A stretch of 64,000 bases of DNA from Akkermansiaceae bacterium (GTDB lineage Bacteria > Verrucomicrobiota > Verrucomicrobiia > Verrucomicrobiales > Akkermansiaceae). This document shows positions 17,366-27,700 of the stretch, in pieces; the stretch's first letter is position 1; the number at the start of each line of letters is the position of its first letter. The DNA lies in NCBI GenBank assembly GCA_025354565.1, contig JANXMQ010000090.1, forward strand, positions 1 to 64,000. Reading direction: 5' to 3'. Both the position numbers and the translations under genes were made by a program. A model generated the notes under the pieces. That model was not told the origin of the DNA, made no database searches, and worked only from the letters and a program-made list of their open reading frames with translations.

Positions 17366-18415
17366 ATGAGACGGCTGCGATGGATTTTCCATGCGACGTT
17401 GTGGTGCCTGCCGGTGATCGCAATGGCGGCCCCCGCAGATTGGCGCTTGCAGTTGCTGGCGGAGGAAGGCGTGTCTGCGGAGACCGCTAAATTGCGCGAG
17501 ATAGAGCAGGGCAGCGCGCTTTCCGAGGCGCGTTTCCATGAGTTGGTGCCGCGCCTCGGGGCGCAGGAATTCACCGCGCGCGAACAGGCGGAGAAGGATA
17601 TTTTGCGGATGGGAAAAGGCGTGTTGCCGTGGCTCGAACATTTGCCGAAGGCTGACGATCCGGAAGTTCGATTCCGGCTTACCAACCTCGGCAAAGCCTT
17701 GGCCGTCGAACGACAGTGGACGCGGGCAGACCTGCTGCGTTACGCTGCGGCAAGCCTCCTGCGGGAACGGGATGGCCACAAGCTCGGCAATGAGGGCAGC
17801 CTAATTTACGCGGAGTTGTTCCATGACGATTGCGCGTCCGTGAAAACGGGCTACCGGGACTTTTCCTTCATGACCGATCAGCGACTCGACGGAAAAGTGA
17901 CGGACGGCGTCTTGTGGCTGAGCGGTAAACACCCGAACGAAGGCGATCAGCGGCTGATCCTTTCTTCCCGGAAAATCACGGGTAAAGGCGAGTTTCCCGA
18001 CGATTTCCAGATCGAGGTGATGCTAGGGTCCAAGCCCGGAGGAGAGGGCGGATATCATGTGGGTATCTCGGTGGGAAATGTCTGCGCCTTATTTCATCCC
18101 GGCTTTCCGGGGGGCGGGTTTCGTTTCGAGCGGGTCGATAACCACAAAGCAATCACCGAGAATAAGGACATGGGCTTCACCCCTGCACCTGGCGAATTCC
18201 AATGGATGAGCATTCGCGTAAAACGCCAGCCCAACGAAATCGTGGAAATATGGGTCAGCGTGTCCGCCAATGCCGGCGCACCGCATTTCAGCACCCAGAC
18301 TCGTCTTCCTTCCCAAGTGATTGGCAAACTCGACACGATCAGCCTCGATCGGAGCGGCCGCATCGGGGGTGACGCGATGTTTGATAATCTGGTAGTCGGG
18401 CTGCAGAATCCGTGA
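17366..18415 (+). CDS. Secreted protein of unknown function, possible concanavalin-like domain
   Basis: The function is not recognised. The 349-residue protein starts at an ATG that gives a clear signal peptide (MRRLRWIFHATLWCLPVIAMAA, cut before APADW). An alpha-helical part of about 120 residues follows, rich in Leu, Glu and Arg with HEAT-like character. The C-terminal half is beta-rich (DFQIEVMLGSK, GGYHVGISVGN, IGKLDTISLDRSGRIGGDAMFDNLVVG). It resembles the jelly-roll domains (DUF1080/LamG type) that end in a statement-like D(N/D)..V strand. That assignment is a guess from pattern only. The lipoprotein-truA unit starts divergently at 17206. Confidence 0.65.
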   Translation: MRRLRWIFHATLWCLPVIAMAAPADWRLQLLAEEGVSAETAKLREIEQGSALSEARFHELVPRLGAQEFTAREQAEKDILRMGKGVLPWLEHLPKADDPEVRFRLTNLGKALAVERQWTRADLLRYAAASLLRERDGHKLGNEGSLIYAELFHDDCASVKTGYRDFSFMTDQRLDGKVTDGVLWLSGKHPNEGDQRLILSSRKITGKGEFPDDFQIEVMLGSKPGGEGGYHVGISVGNVCALFHPGFPGGGFRFERVDNHKAITENKDMGFTPAPGEFQWMSIRVKRQPNEIVEIWVSVSANAGAPHFSTQTRLPSQVIGKLDTISLDRSGRIGGDAMFDNLVVGLQNP

Positions 18416-18646
18416 GCGACCGGCATTTCCGCAATGAGCGGGGCGTAAAATTCTCCGTGCAGGAGCCGACCCGAAGACCGTGGATTGCTTCGTTCTCAGT
18501 TAAATTTCTTTGGCGAAATCCACGAACACATAGGCCGACAGTGATTTTGAAGCCTCTTTGGTGGTTTCTGCTTCCCAGATCGGGGGAATGATTCGTATTC
18601 AGAGCATCAGATTGCCGTGCGTTCGTTTCTTAAACCTTAAAACCTC

Positions 18647-19621
18647 ATGCCCTCGTTCCCAAACCCACATCAGAAGATCCCACGGCAAGGTCCGCCAAGT
18701 GCCCGAACCACTCAGGTCAAGCCCCAGCAGATCTATATCCCCAGCCAGAAGGACACGCCGAAGCTGCTCTGGATCGTGCTTGCGATCATCGCCGTGGCAG
18801 CGGCCGGGCTCGTCTTCTGGCGAGTGAATTTACAAAATAAGCTGGATGAAAAGGAGCAGCAGATCGTCGCCTTGCTTACCTCTGCGGACCAACTCATCGT
18901 GGGCAATCACGACGATGAGGCCGAGGTCGCTGCGCACCAAGCCCTCGCCTTGCTGCCAGAAGACCCCCGCTGCCTGGCGATGATGGAACGGATTTCCACC
19001 AAGCGCGGCATGTTAAAAAAACTCCAGACCGAGGCTTTCGAAGGTGCCTTGGCCGCTGCGAACCAGATCGCAAAGTCTGACATCGCCGCCGCGCTCGATG
19101 CGTTTGGCGAGATCGCCAAAGATCCGACATTCACGACCGAAGCCAAGCAAATCGCCGCTGTGCAAAGCCGAGCACTTAACGGCACTATCTGCTCCCTCCG
19201 CCTGCCCGCCGACTGGCCAATGGAGGCAGTGGTGAACATCGACGGCACGGACCGGACACCCAAGGACCTCATCATTGGCGGCCTCACGCGGGGCAAACAC
19301 AAGATCTCAATCACCCGCTACGCGTTCCGCAAAATCCCGGAAATGGAACTGGAATTCCGCGGCCTCGATTCGCTCCGACTTCCCACCATCGTCTGGCGGC
19401 CCGCCGGAGCCAAGGTCTTCGTCACCAGCGTCCCGCCGGGTGCCGCCGTTTGGAAGGGTGAAACTGATACCGGCAAAGTCACGCCCTGCACGCTGGAGGA
19501 TATGGATGACGGCGTGCTCGAACTGGTAATCAAGCTTGCCAATTATGAGGATACGACGGTTTCGGGCGTGATTCGGGAACGCTCGCCGCTGAAACTGACA
19601 GGCAAACTCACCCCGAAGTAG
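18647..19621 (+). CDS. PEGA-domain membrane protein
   Basis: The function is not recognised beyond its domains. The 324-residue protein has about 40 cytoplasmic, Pro-rich residues, one transmembrane helix (LLWIVLAIIAVAAAGLVFW), and a helical region that may form a coiled coil (LQNKLDEKEQQIVALL onward) with TPR-like character. A C-terminal PEGA-type beta domain follows, with VVNIDGTDRTPKDLIIGGL and VFVTSVPPGAAVW. PEGA domains are thought to act at the cell surface or in envelope assembly. The gene is transcribed alone, just before pckG. Confidence 0.72.
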   Translation: MPSFPNPHQKIPRQGPPSARTTQVKPQQIYIPSQKDTPKLLWIVLAIIAVAAAGLVFWRVNLQNKLDEKEQQIVALLTSADQLIVGNHDDEAEVAAHQALALLPEDPRCLAMMERISTKRGMLKKLQTEAFEGALAAANQIAKSDIAAALDAFGEIAKDPTFTTEAKQIAAVQSRALNGTICSLRLPADWPMEAVVNIDGTDRTPKDLIIGGLTRGKHKISITRYAFRKIPEMELEFRGLDSLRLPTIVWRPAGAKVFVTSVPPGAAVWKGETDTGKVTPCTLEDMDDGVLELVIKLANYEDTTVSGVIRERSPLKLTGKLTPK

Positions 19622-19729
19622 CTTAACCTCAGAGCGGAGTTTCCCAACCTGTGCATTTCTTGAGATAATCTGCCCGATTCTCCGCATCGGGTTGCAAAGG
19701 TGGGACACGGTTGGTTCAATGGTCCCGCC

Positions 19730-21571
19730 ATGAATCAACTGCCGCTTACATCCCACTCCACCTTGCAAAAATGGGTCGATCAAATGACCGCCCTCTGCAC
19801 TCCCGACGCCGTCGTGTGGTGCGACGGTTCCCAAGCTGAGTGGGATCGCCTCACCGCGCTGATGGTGGAAAAAGGCACTTTCACCCGCCTCAATCCCGCC
19901 AAGCGCCCGAACTCTTTCCTCGCCCGCTCCACTCCCTCCGATGTCGCCCGCGTGGAGGACCGCACCTTCATCTGCTCGAAGCGCCCCGACGAGGCCGGCC
20001 CCACTAACCACTGGGCCGACCCCGCAGAAATGCGCGTGAAAATGACAGAAAAATTCAAAGGCTCCATGCGTGGCCGGACGATGTATGTCATCCCGTTTTG
20101 CATGGGTCCGCTCGACTCGCCGCTGGCCAAGATCGGCGTGGAAATTTCTGATAGCCCCTATGTCGTCGTCAACATGCGGATCATGTGCCACATGGGCGCG
20201 CATGTTCTCAAACGGCTTGAAGACGAAGCAAATGGCAACACCTCGAAAAAACGCGACGGCCATGGCCAGTTCATCCCCAGCCTCCACTCCGTCGGTGCGC
20301 CGTTAGAACCCAGTCAGGCCGATGCCACCTGGCCCTGCAACGACGACAAATACATCGTCCATTTTCCGGAAACCCGTGAGATCATGTCCTACGGCTCGGG
20401 CTACGGCGGGAATGCCTTGTTAGGGAAAAAATGCCTCGCCCTGCGCATCGCCTCTAACATCGCCCGCGAGCACCAGTGGATGGCCGAGCACATGCTCATC
20501 GTCGGCATCCATGCGCCCGATGGTAAAAAAACCTACCTCACCGCCGCCTTCCCCTCCGCCTGTGGGAAAACGAACCTCGCCATGCTCATCCCGCCCAAGG
20601 CCTACCTCGATGCTGGCTGGAAGACCTCCATCGTCGGCGATGACATCGCCTGGCTCTGGCCTCATGCCGATGGCAAGCTCCACGCGATCAACCCGGAAAC
20701 CGGCTTCTTCGGCGTCGCTCCCGGCACGGCTTACGAGACCAATCCCATCGCTATGGAATCGATGAAGGAAAACACGATTTTCACCAACGTCGCTCTAACC
20801 GACGACGGCGACGTCTGGTGGGAAGGCATGACGCCTCAAGCGCCCGCCCATCTCATCGACTGGACCGGCCAGGACTGGACGCCCGGCTGTGGTCGCACTT
20901 CCGCCCATGCGAATGCCCGTTTCACCGCGCCCGCCATCCAGTGTCCCACCATCGACCCCGAGTGGCAGAATCCCGATGGCGTCCCCATCGACGGCATCAT
21001 CTTCGGTGGGCGCCGCCCGACCACCATGCCGCTCGTCTATCAGGCATTCAACTGGAGCCACGGCGTCTATGTCGGGGCCACCATGGGTTCGGAAATGACC
21101 GCCGCCGCCGCTGGCACCATCGGCAAGGTCCGCCGCGATCCCATGGCCATGCTGCCATTCTGCGGCTACAACATGGGTGCCTACTTCGGCCATTGGCTGG
21201 AAATGCGCCGCTACCTCACCAACCTGCCACGCTTTTTCCATGTCAACTGGTTCCGCAAGGGCGAGGACGGGAAATTCCTCTGGCCCGGCTACGGCGAAAA
21301 CATGCGCGTCCTCGAGTGGATCGTGAAACGCTGCAACGGGGCCGCCGCCGGCTACGAAACCCAGATCGGCTGGACCCCCGCCTTTGAGGACTTCAACATC
21401 CAAGGTCTAACGGGTTTCACCAAGGAAACCTACGACCAAGCCATGGCCTTCAACCGCCACGAGTGGAAGGCCGAACTGGTCAGCCAGAGCGAACTCTTCA
21501 TCGACCTCTACGACCATTTGCCGAAAGAACTCATCTTCCAGCGCGAGCTGTTAGCCGCACGGCTCGGGTGA
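19730..21571 (+). CDS. pckG: Phosphoenolpyruvate carboxykinase (GTP)
   Basis: The enzyme converts oxaloacetate and GTP to phosphoenolpyruvate, carbon dioxide and GDP, the entry step of gluconeogenesis. The 613 residues match the GTP-dependent form. The nucleotide-binding P-loop with its hyper-reactive cysteine is FPSACGKTN (about residues 274-282). Other conserved parts are [37 protein letters not shown] and [12 protein letters not shown]. The ATG at 19730 was preferred to an upstream in-frame start at 19700 because it begins the family N-terminus. Codon and base use match the core region. Confidence 0.97.
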   Translation: MNQLPLTSHSTLQKWVDQMTALCTPDAVVWCDGSQAEWDRLTALMVEKGTFTRLNPAKRPNSFLARSTPSDVARVEDRTFICSKRPDEAGPTNHWADPAEMRVKMTEKFKGSMRGRTMYVIPFCMGPLDSPLAKIGVEISDSPYVVVNMRIMCHMGAHVLKRLEDEANGNTSKKRDGHGQFIPSLHSVGAPLEPSQADATWPCNDDKYIVHFPETREIMSYGSGYGGNALLGKKCLALRIASNIAREHQWMAEHMLIVGIHAPDGKKTYLTAAFPSACGKTNLAMLIPPKAYLDAGWKTSIVGDDIAWLWPHADGKLHAINPETGFFGVAPGTAYETNPIAMESMKENTIFTNVALTDDGDVWWEGMTPQAPAHLIDWTGQDWTPGCGRTSAHANARFTAPAIQCPTIDPEWQNPDGVPIDGIIFGGRRPTTMPLVYQAFNWSHGVYVGATMGSEMTAAAAGTIGKVRRDPMAMLPFCGYNMGAYFGHWLEMRRYLTNLPRFFHVNWFRKGEDGKFLWPGYGENMRVLEWIVKRCNGAAAGYETQIGWTPAFEDFNIQGLTGFTKETYDQAMAFNRHEWKAELVSQSELFIDLYDHLPKELIFQRELLAARLG

Positions 21572-21668
21572 GAATCCACCGCCAATTCTGGCTTGGCATG
21601 ACGAACTTTGCCGTGCCACCAGCGGATTGCCCATTGCCTAATCCCGGGCATCGGATAGGAAGAATCCC

Positions 21669-22406
21669 GTGGCACCCACCCTTGCGCAACGTCTCGCCGC
21701 TCGCGAGCGACCAACCGGTCGCCCGGTCATGCGCCAGCGTTGGGCGGGTCTGCTTTTCTTGCATTGGCCGGTCGATCCCGCGCTCATTGCCGACCGCCTT
21801 CCGCTCGGTTTGCAGGTTGATCTCTATCAGAATCAGGCATGGCTCGGCATCGTCCCTTTCTTCATGGATCGTGTTAGACCCAGCGGCTTGCCGCCTGTGC
21901 CTTGGCTCTCTTGGTTTCTCGAACTCAACGTCCGCACCTACGTCCACGACGCCCAGGGCAATCCCGGCGTCTGGTTTTTCTCGCTCGATTGCAATCAACC
22001 CATCGCCGTGGAAATCGCCCGCCGCGTTTTTCATTTGCCGTACCAGCACGCCGCCATGCGCGGGGTGGCGACCGGCAATCACATCCACTACACCAGCCGC
22101 CGGAAATCTGCCGTCCCCACGGCCAGCTTCGACTACGAAATTCCCGCCAGCACCCAGCTTGCCGCGCCTGGGTCGTTAGAATTTTTCCTCCTCGAGCGTT
22201 ACCGGCTTTTTTCCACCAATCCCACCGGTGCCATCTTTTCCGGGCGGGTCCACCATGCGCCCTATCAATTTTCTCCCGCCCACTGCGCCCATTGGTCCAC
22301 CGAGCCATTTCGCCTCAATGATTTCCCAGAACCCGCCACCGCCCCGCTGTCTCTGCTCACCGCCGCCCCGGTCGATGTGGATATTTTCCCGCTCCGCCCC
22401 GCATGA
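21669..22406 (+). CDS. DUF2071 (YqjF-like) protein
   Basis: The biochemical function of this family is unknown. The 245-residue protein has the family pattern: RPVMRQRWAGLLFLHWPVDP at the start, LPLGLQVDLYQNQAWLGIVPF, a central FLELNVRTYV block, and the segment GVWFFSLDCNQPIAVEIAR. It starts with GTG at 21669. Its last four bases overlap the ATG of a small membrane protein gene, suggesting translational coupling. Confidence 0.85.
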   Translation: MAPTLAQRLAARERPTGRPVMRQRWAGLLFLHWPVDPALIADRLPLGLQVDLYQNQAWLGIVPFFMDRVRPSGLPPVPWLSWFLELNVRTYVHDAQGNPGVWFFSLDCNQPIAVEIARRVFHLPYQHAAMRGVATGNHIHYTSRRKSAVPTASFDYEIPASTQLAAPGSLEFFLLERYRLFSTNPTGAIFSGRVHHAPYQFSPAHCAHWSTEPFRLNDFPEPATAPLSLLTAAPVDVDIFPLRPA

Positions 22407-22669
22407 CTGATAGCCCACCAAAATCGTGCATGGCCAAGCCTCTGAAGGTGGCGGGGATTTTCTTCGCCGGTCTGATGCTGTGGATGCTTGTCATGATCCT
22501 ATTGCCATCCGGGGAGGATAAAACTCCCACGATTTATCATCACCCGGATGGTACGTTTTCACTCAACCGGAAGGACGGCAAAAGCGTCACGTCGTCCGAG
22601 TCATTCATTTCCCACCTCCATTCGCATAATACCGGCAAAACGAGTCCAGCGAGCCGTCTTGCCGTATGA
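22403..22669 (+). CDS. Small single-helix membrane protein
   Basis: The function is not recognised. Up to 88 residues are encoded, with one transmembrane helix (KVAGIFFAGLMLWMLVMILL) and a polar tail that may lie outside the membrane. The ATG at 22403 overlaps the stop of the DUF2071 gene in an ATGA arrangement, a common sign of coupling. An ATG at 22430 is an alternative. Its last 65 bases overlap the 3' end of the convergent radical SAM gene, which lowers confidence in the C-terminal part. Confidence 0.5.
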   Translation: MTDSPPKSCMAKPLKVAGIFFAGLMLWMLVMILLPSGEDKTPTIYHHPDGTFSLNRKDGKSVTSSESFISHLHSHNTGKTSPASRLAV

Positions 22670-23954
22670 CGTGGGTGCAGCAGCGGTCGATGCGGTCTTG
22701 GTCCCAGGTCCAGGCGTCCATGAAGGGCTTGATGAAGAGGCGGAAGGCGTGCTTTTCCTTCATCTCAAAGCGTTGGAGGATTTCTCCGAGTTCGGTGTTT
22801 TCACAGCCGCATTGGATGAGATCGGCGAGTTCGTAGTTCACCTTGTCGCGCAGGAAACCTTGGAGGCTGGCGAAGTCGATGAACTCAGAAATGCTGCGGG
22901 TGCCGATGGGCGTGCGGAGGAGGAAGCCGATGGTGGCGCAGTTGGGATCGCCGCAGGGAAGCGGGGTGAAGTCTTCGTAGCGGAGTTTTCCGGCGGATTG
23001 CTCGACGGTGCCGAGGATGATGTCAGCGGTGTTGAGGCGCTCGGAGTCGGCTTCGTGGACGCGTCCGGTGCGGAACATCGGCTGGAAGGAAACGCCACGG
23101 CAGACCTCGTGCTTGAGGCCGGTGAGGATGGTGTCCCAGAGGTGGGGCAAATTTTCCGGAGTGACGGTCATGGCGAGGGTGAAGGGGATGCCCTCGCGCT
23201 CGCAGCGGTCCATGGCGAGTCGTTGCATGTCGCGGAAATCCCCGCCGCGCAGCTCGTGGTGGCCGGCGGCTTGCGGGCCGTCGAACTGGAGGTAGAGCTG
23301 GAAATGTCCGCGCCGCCCGCGTTTGCCGAGTTCGGCGAGGAAGGGGTCTTCCTTGGCGATGCGCACGGCGTTGGTGTTGACGAGGCAGTAGTCGATTTGC
23401 GGGTGCGCGTGAATCCAATCGACCAGTTTGAAAAACTGCGGATGCAAGGTCGGCTCGCCGCCGGAGAGTTGGAGGATCTCGATTTTCCCCTTGCGGTCGA
23501 TGACGCCCTGGATGCGAGTTTGCAGAGACTCCAGCGAGTGGGATTTCAAGCGATCCCCGGCTGCGCCGATGGGCGAATCCGCGAAACAGGTGGGGCAGGC
23601 GAGGTTGCAGGAATCCACGATTTCGATGAGCGCGAGGCAGGTGGAGAGGATTTCCACCTCGGGCACGGTGGCGTTGGCATTGCGGCCAAGAGTGCCGTTG
23701 ATGCCGCTAGTATCGGCGGAACAAGCGCACCCGGCCCCGCAGGAATTCGCGGGATCGCCCTTGGCCAGCCAGTAGAAGCGGGCGTCGCTGGCGATGCAGG
23801 CCGTGGCCTCGCCATGCTCGGCGCAAGTGCGAGTGAGATAGACCTTCGCGGGTGTACCGGTGGTTTTCCAAACTTCTGCTGGGACCGCAGCTTGGCAGGT
23901 CGGGCAGCGGGAGGTGGTGTGTTTCAGGGATTCTTTGAGAGTGGGGAAGATCAT
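22605..23954 (-). CDS. Radical SAM enzyme resembling tetraether/membrane-spanning lipid synthases
   Basis: The 449-residue protein has an N-terminal zinc-like segment (CPTC at about residues 17-20, then CAEHGE). The radical SAM cluster motif CNLACPTC lies at about 116-123. A glycine-rich SAM-binding stretch (LQLSGGEPTLHPQF) and extra cysteine clusters (CGAGCACS, CGDPNC, CGCEN) follow. This order, zinc-like head then CxxxCxxC, is what I know from the MJ0619/Tes family, which joins lipid tails into membrane-spanning lipids, and from related bacterial proteins. The lipid role is an inference from family resemblance. The ATG at 23954 begins the family-like part, and an upstream extension to 24038 was rejected. 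Confidence 0.75.
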   Translation of the reverse strand: MIFPTLKESLKHTTSRCPTCQAAVPAEVWKTTGTPAKVYLTRTCAEHGEATACIASDARFYWLAKGDPANSCGAGCACSADTSGINGTLGRNANATVPEVEILSTCLALIEIVDSCNLACPTCFADSPIGAAGDRLKSHSLESLQTRIQGVIDRKGKIEILQLSGGEPTLHPQFFKLVDWIHAHPQIDYCLVNTNAVRIAKEDPFLAELGKRGRRGHFQLYLQFDGPQAAGHHELRGGDFRDMQRLAMDRCEREGIPFTLAMTVTPENLPHLWDTILTGLKHEVCRGVSFQPMFRTGRVHEADSERLNTADIILGTVEQSAGKLRYEDFTPLPCGDPNCATIGFLLRTPIGTRSISEFIDFASLQGFLRDKVNYELADLIQCGCENTELGEILQRFEMKEKHAFRLFIKPFMDAWTWDQDRIDRCCTHVIRQDGSLDSFCRYYANGGGK

Positions 23955-24061
23955 GGTGGATGATGCGGGAGGACTAGGACACATGCGCTTGCAAAAAGTG
24001 TGCAACAAACGACCACTTGGCCGAGGAAATATGCCCAACTCAGAAAAAACAAAGTGACACG

Positions 24062-24391
24062 TTAACTAGCAATCAACATACAGGACCCCACCCACATGAC
24101 GATGCAGACGATGATTTGCCCGAGGAAATAGGCGATATTCAGATAGACCACCGAGCGCCCCCGATAGCGCGTGCCGACGGCGTTCTTGAACATAAAGAGA
24201 AATCCAAAGATGACGAAAAAGACCACGATCGGAACCCACAGAAAGGTCGTGCCATAGTTATTCCGGGGCTCGCAGCCAGCGACGATCAGATTTCCTAACA
24301 AAGTAGCCGCCGGTGGCACGGCGAGTGAGATCCATAAAGCCTTCCGTGGCACTTCCGGCACGGGCCGGGGGATTTGCGGAACTTCTTCCAT
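24062..24391 (-). CDS. Small membrane protein, three predicted helices
   Basis: The function is not recognised. From the ATG at 24391 the product has 109 residues with three hydrophobic segments: LAVPPAATLLGNLIVAG, FLWVPIVVFFVIFGFLFMF and VVYLNIAYFLGQIIVCIVMW. A GTRYRGRS loop lies between the last two. It is about 110 bases upstream of the radical SAM gene on the same strand and may be co-transcribed with it. That would fit a membrane-lipid theme but proves nothing. Confidence 0.6.
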   Translation of the reverse strand: MEEVPQIPRPVPEVPRKALWISLAVPPAATLLGNLIVAGCEPRNNYGTTFLWVPIVVFFVIFGFLFMFKNAVGTRYRGRSVVYLNIAYFLGQIIVCIVMWVGSCMLIAS

Positions 24392-24738
24392 GGCCGATTC
24401 ACTATCGGAATTGGCTCGCCGGGGGAAGATCAATCCGGCACGGCGGTGAAAAATCCCAATTGAAATGAGATGGAGTGTCTCCTAGCGCGGACCCGCATCG
24501 GGACGACGGCATCCCTGACGGTCGCCAAACCGTTAGGGGACTGGCTACAAGCGTCGGAGTGAGCACGAACGGGACGGGGAAATTTCTGGAATTTTCACTG
24601 GAAAATCGCATAAATCCCGTGTAATTAGACGGTGAATCCCTCATACCCATATCCCGCCTGTTCAATGTCGGGCCTTATTTTTAAATTAACCGGAGCCGTC
24701 TTTTCGAGGCGTTTCCCCATTTCCAAGGATCAAGCACC
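24392..24738. other. Divergent intergenic region before the giant repeat protein
   Basis: This stretch of about 350 bases separates a small minus-strand membrane protein gene from the giant plus-strand gene. I see no convincing coding frame. The last 120 bases are AT-rich (TTATTTTTAAATTAA near 24672) and probably hold the promoter of the repeat protein. No clear hairpin was noted. Confidence 0.4.
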
Positions 24739-27700
24739 ATGAAACCCTTACCATCCTATCGTAAGTTCCTCGCCCTCGCGGGTTCCACCTCTGTGTTCCT
24801 GTCATGCCTGCCAGCTTTCGCGGCGGATGCCACTTGGAATGTGAACGCTAGCGGAAATTGGTCCGTAACCAGCAAATGGCTACCCGCTGCCGCACCCGGC
24901 GCGACCTCTGGCACCACCAATACCGACACGGCGACTTTCGGCTCGGCCATCCTTGCGCCGTGTACGGTCACCGTGGACACCACCAACCGCAACCTCCTTG
25001 GGATCAATTTTTCAGGAAATTCATTCGGTTACACCCTGATCACCGGCAATCTACTCATCACCAACGGGGGCCTTATCCAGTCCAGCGGCAGCGGCGCAGC
25101 CCACACGGATACCTTCAGTGCCCCGATTGTGATTCAGGGCACCGTCGGTGCCGCCACTTTCACCTCTGGTGCCTCTATCAACGGGAGTATCATGAGCCTT
25201 GGCACCGTGACGGGCGTCTCCACCTCGACGAGCACGACCCTGACGCTCAACGGCACAAACGGTTCTAGCAGCAGCGCCAGCGCCATCACCGGAGCCATCA
25301 CAAACGGCGGTAGCGGACTATTCGCGATTGCGAAGTCGGGGACCGGGGTTTGGATTCTGAGTGGCGCGAACACGTTTAGCGGCGGAGTCACACTCTCGGA
25401 CGGCACGCTCAAGCTCGGCAGCACCACGGCTCTCGGCACCGTTGCAGGAACCCTCACGATCAATGGTGGCTTGCTCGATTCAAGCGTCGCGAGCCTGACG
25501 ATTGCAAACAACAATCCCGAGACGTGGAATGCGGATTTCGGTTTCACAGGATCCAATGCACTGAACTTGGGGACTGGCGCGGTTTCCCTCGGCACGCTTG
25601 CCGGAACTTCCCGTTCCGTGACCGTATCAGCCAACACGCTCACGATCGGGGGGATAATTTCTAACGGTACTACGGCTAACAGTCTGATCAAAGCAGGTGC
25701 CGGAACGCTGGTTCTATCAGGCGCTAACACCTTCACCGGCGGCGTGACGCTGACTGGCGGCACCCTCAAATTCGGCAACAACACCGCGATCGGCACCTCG
25801 GCAGGAACCCTCACGATCAACGGTGGCACGTTTGACACGGCTACAGGATCGGTTACTTTCGGCAATAACCCACAGATTTGGAATGGCGATTTCACCTTCA
25901 CTGGATCGAGCAACCTGACCTTCGGCACCGGGACCATCTCGCTTGGAACGGCAGCAGGAACCTCCCGCAGCGTGACCGTGAGCAACAATTCCCTCACCAT
26001 TCCCGGCGTCATCTCCAACGGCACCACCGCCAATAGTCTAATCAAAGCAGGCACCGGAACTCTGGTTCTTTCAGGCGCGAACACCTTCACGGGCGGCGTG
26101 ACGCTCACCGACGGCACGCTCAAGCTCGGCAGCACCACGGCTCTCGGCACCTCGGCAGGAACCTTCACAATCAATGGCGGAGCGCTCGACTCGAACGTCG
26201 CGAGCCTGACGATTGCAAACAACAACCCCCAGACTTGGAATGCAGATTTCATTTTTACGGGATCCAATACACTGAACTTGGGGAATGGCGCGGTTTCTCT
26301 CGGCACACTGGCCGGAACCTCTCGTGCCGTGACCGTAAGCGCGAACACGCTCACGATCGGGGGGATAATCTCTAACGGCACTACGGCCAATAGCCTCATC
26401 AAAGCTGGCACCGGAACGCTGATTCTGTCAGGCGCTAACATCTTCACCGGTGGTGTGACGCTCACCGCTGGCACCCTGAAATTTGGCAATGCCACGGCGC
26501 TTGGCACGACAGCGGGGACCTTCACGATCAATGGTGGCGCGTTCGACTCTAGCGTGTCGACGATGGGAAATTATCTTCAGACGTGGAACGGTGATTTCAC
26601 CTACACCGGTTCGACGACGCTGACCTTCGGCACCGGTGCCGTCTCGCTCGGAACGGCAGCGGGAACCTCCCGCACCGTGACCGTGAGCAACAATTCCCTC
26701 ACCATTCCCGGCGTCATCTCCAACGGCACCACCGCCAATAAACTGATCAAAGCAGGAGTAAACGGGATCCTGCTTTTGTCGGGTGCTAACGCCTACACTG
26801 GCGGCACCACCGTGACGGGCGGCGAGCTGCAATTCACCACGGCGGGCAGCGTGCCGAACACGGGTAATTTGCTCGTCAATGGCGGCGCGCTGACGATAAA
26901 AAATAACAACACTGGTTTTTCTAACAGCAATACCGTGACCGTGCAAAATGGCACCTTGAACATCAGCGCGTCCAGCTCGAATAACCAGACGCTCGGCGGC
27001 ACAGGCAGCGTGAATACCGGACCGACGATCACCCTTGGCAATGCGGCAAACCTCACCGACCTCACGTCCACCATCGCCGTCACCACGAGTTCGGTGAACC
27101 TGAATAATCCGATCAATGTGGTGGGAAAAAGCTCTAGTTCCAGCGTGTATAACAACGTCATCAGTGTCGGCAACAATCCCAGCATGCAGGCCGGGGCGAT
27201 CACGTTGGCCGGCAATGGCACCACTTATCGAACGAATTTAAAGCTGGATATCGTTACTGCGAACAACGGCGGCGGTTTTGGTGCGGTAAGCGGCACTGGC
27301 AATGTAACGGTCAGCGTTTCCGCGAATCCATTCTCGACTCCCGCCGTCGGTGTTTTGAACAACCTCGGCACGGTGACGGTATCAGGTGGTGGCGTGGCCG
27401 GCTCGGGCGCGACCTTGAACCTCACCGGTCTGGGTTCGAACGTCACCGGGCTTAGCATCAGCTCCACAGCTCCGACGCTGAGCCACCCGATCACGATCAG
27501 CGGCGCGAATTCGACTTTCACCGGAGACACGACACTTGCGTCTGGTGCCGGGTTCACCCAGTTGACCAACACGAACGCGTTGCAAAACAGCGTGCTCAAC
27601 TTAGTCAGCAGCTCCTTCTCGTTTGGCTCACTCACTGCCGCCTCGCTTGGTGGCCTCGCCGGTGCGCCGGGTGTGGTCCTCCTTAACACAACGCCCGCTG

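Noticed and set aside
17207-17779. Upstream extension of the small lipoprotein frame (minus strand, about 190 codons)
   Set aside because: It is antisense to the secreted protein gene at 17366-18415 and has no family pattern. The lipoprotein signal begins at the ATG at 17206.
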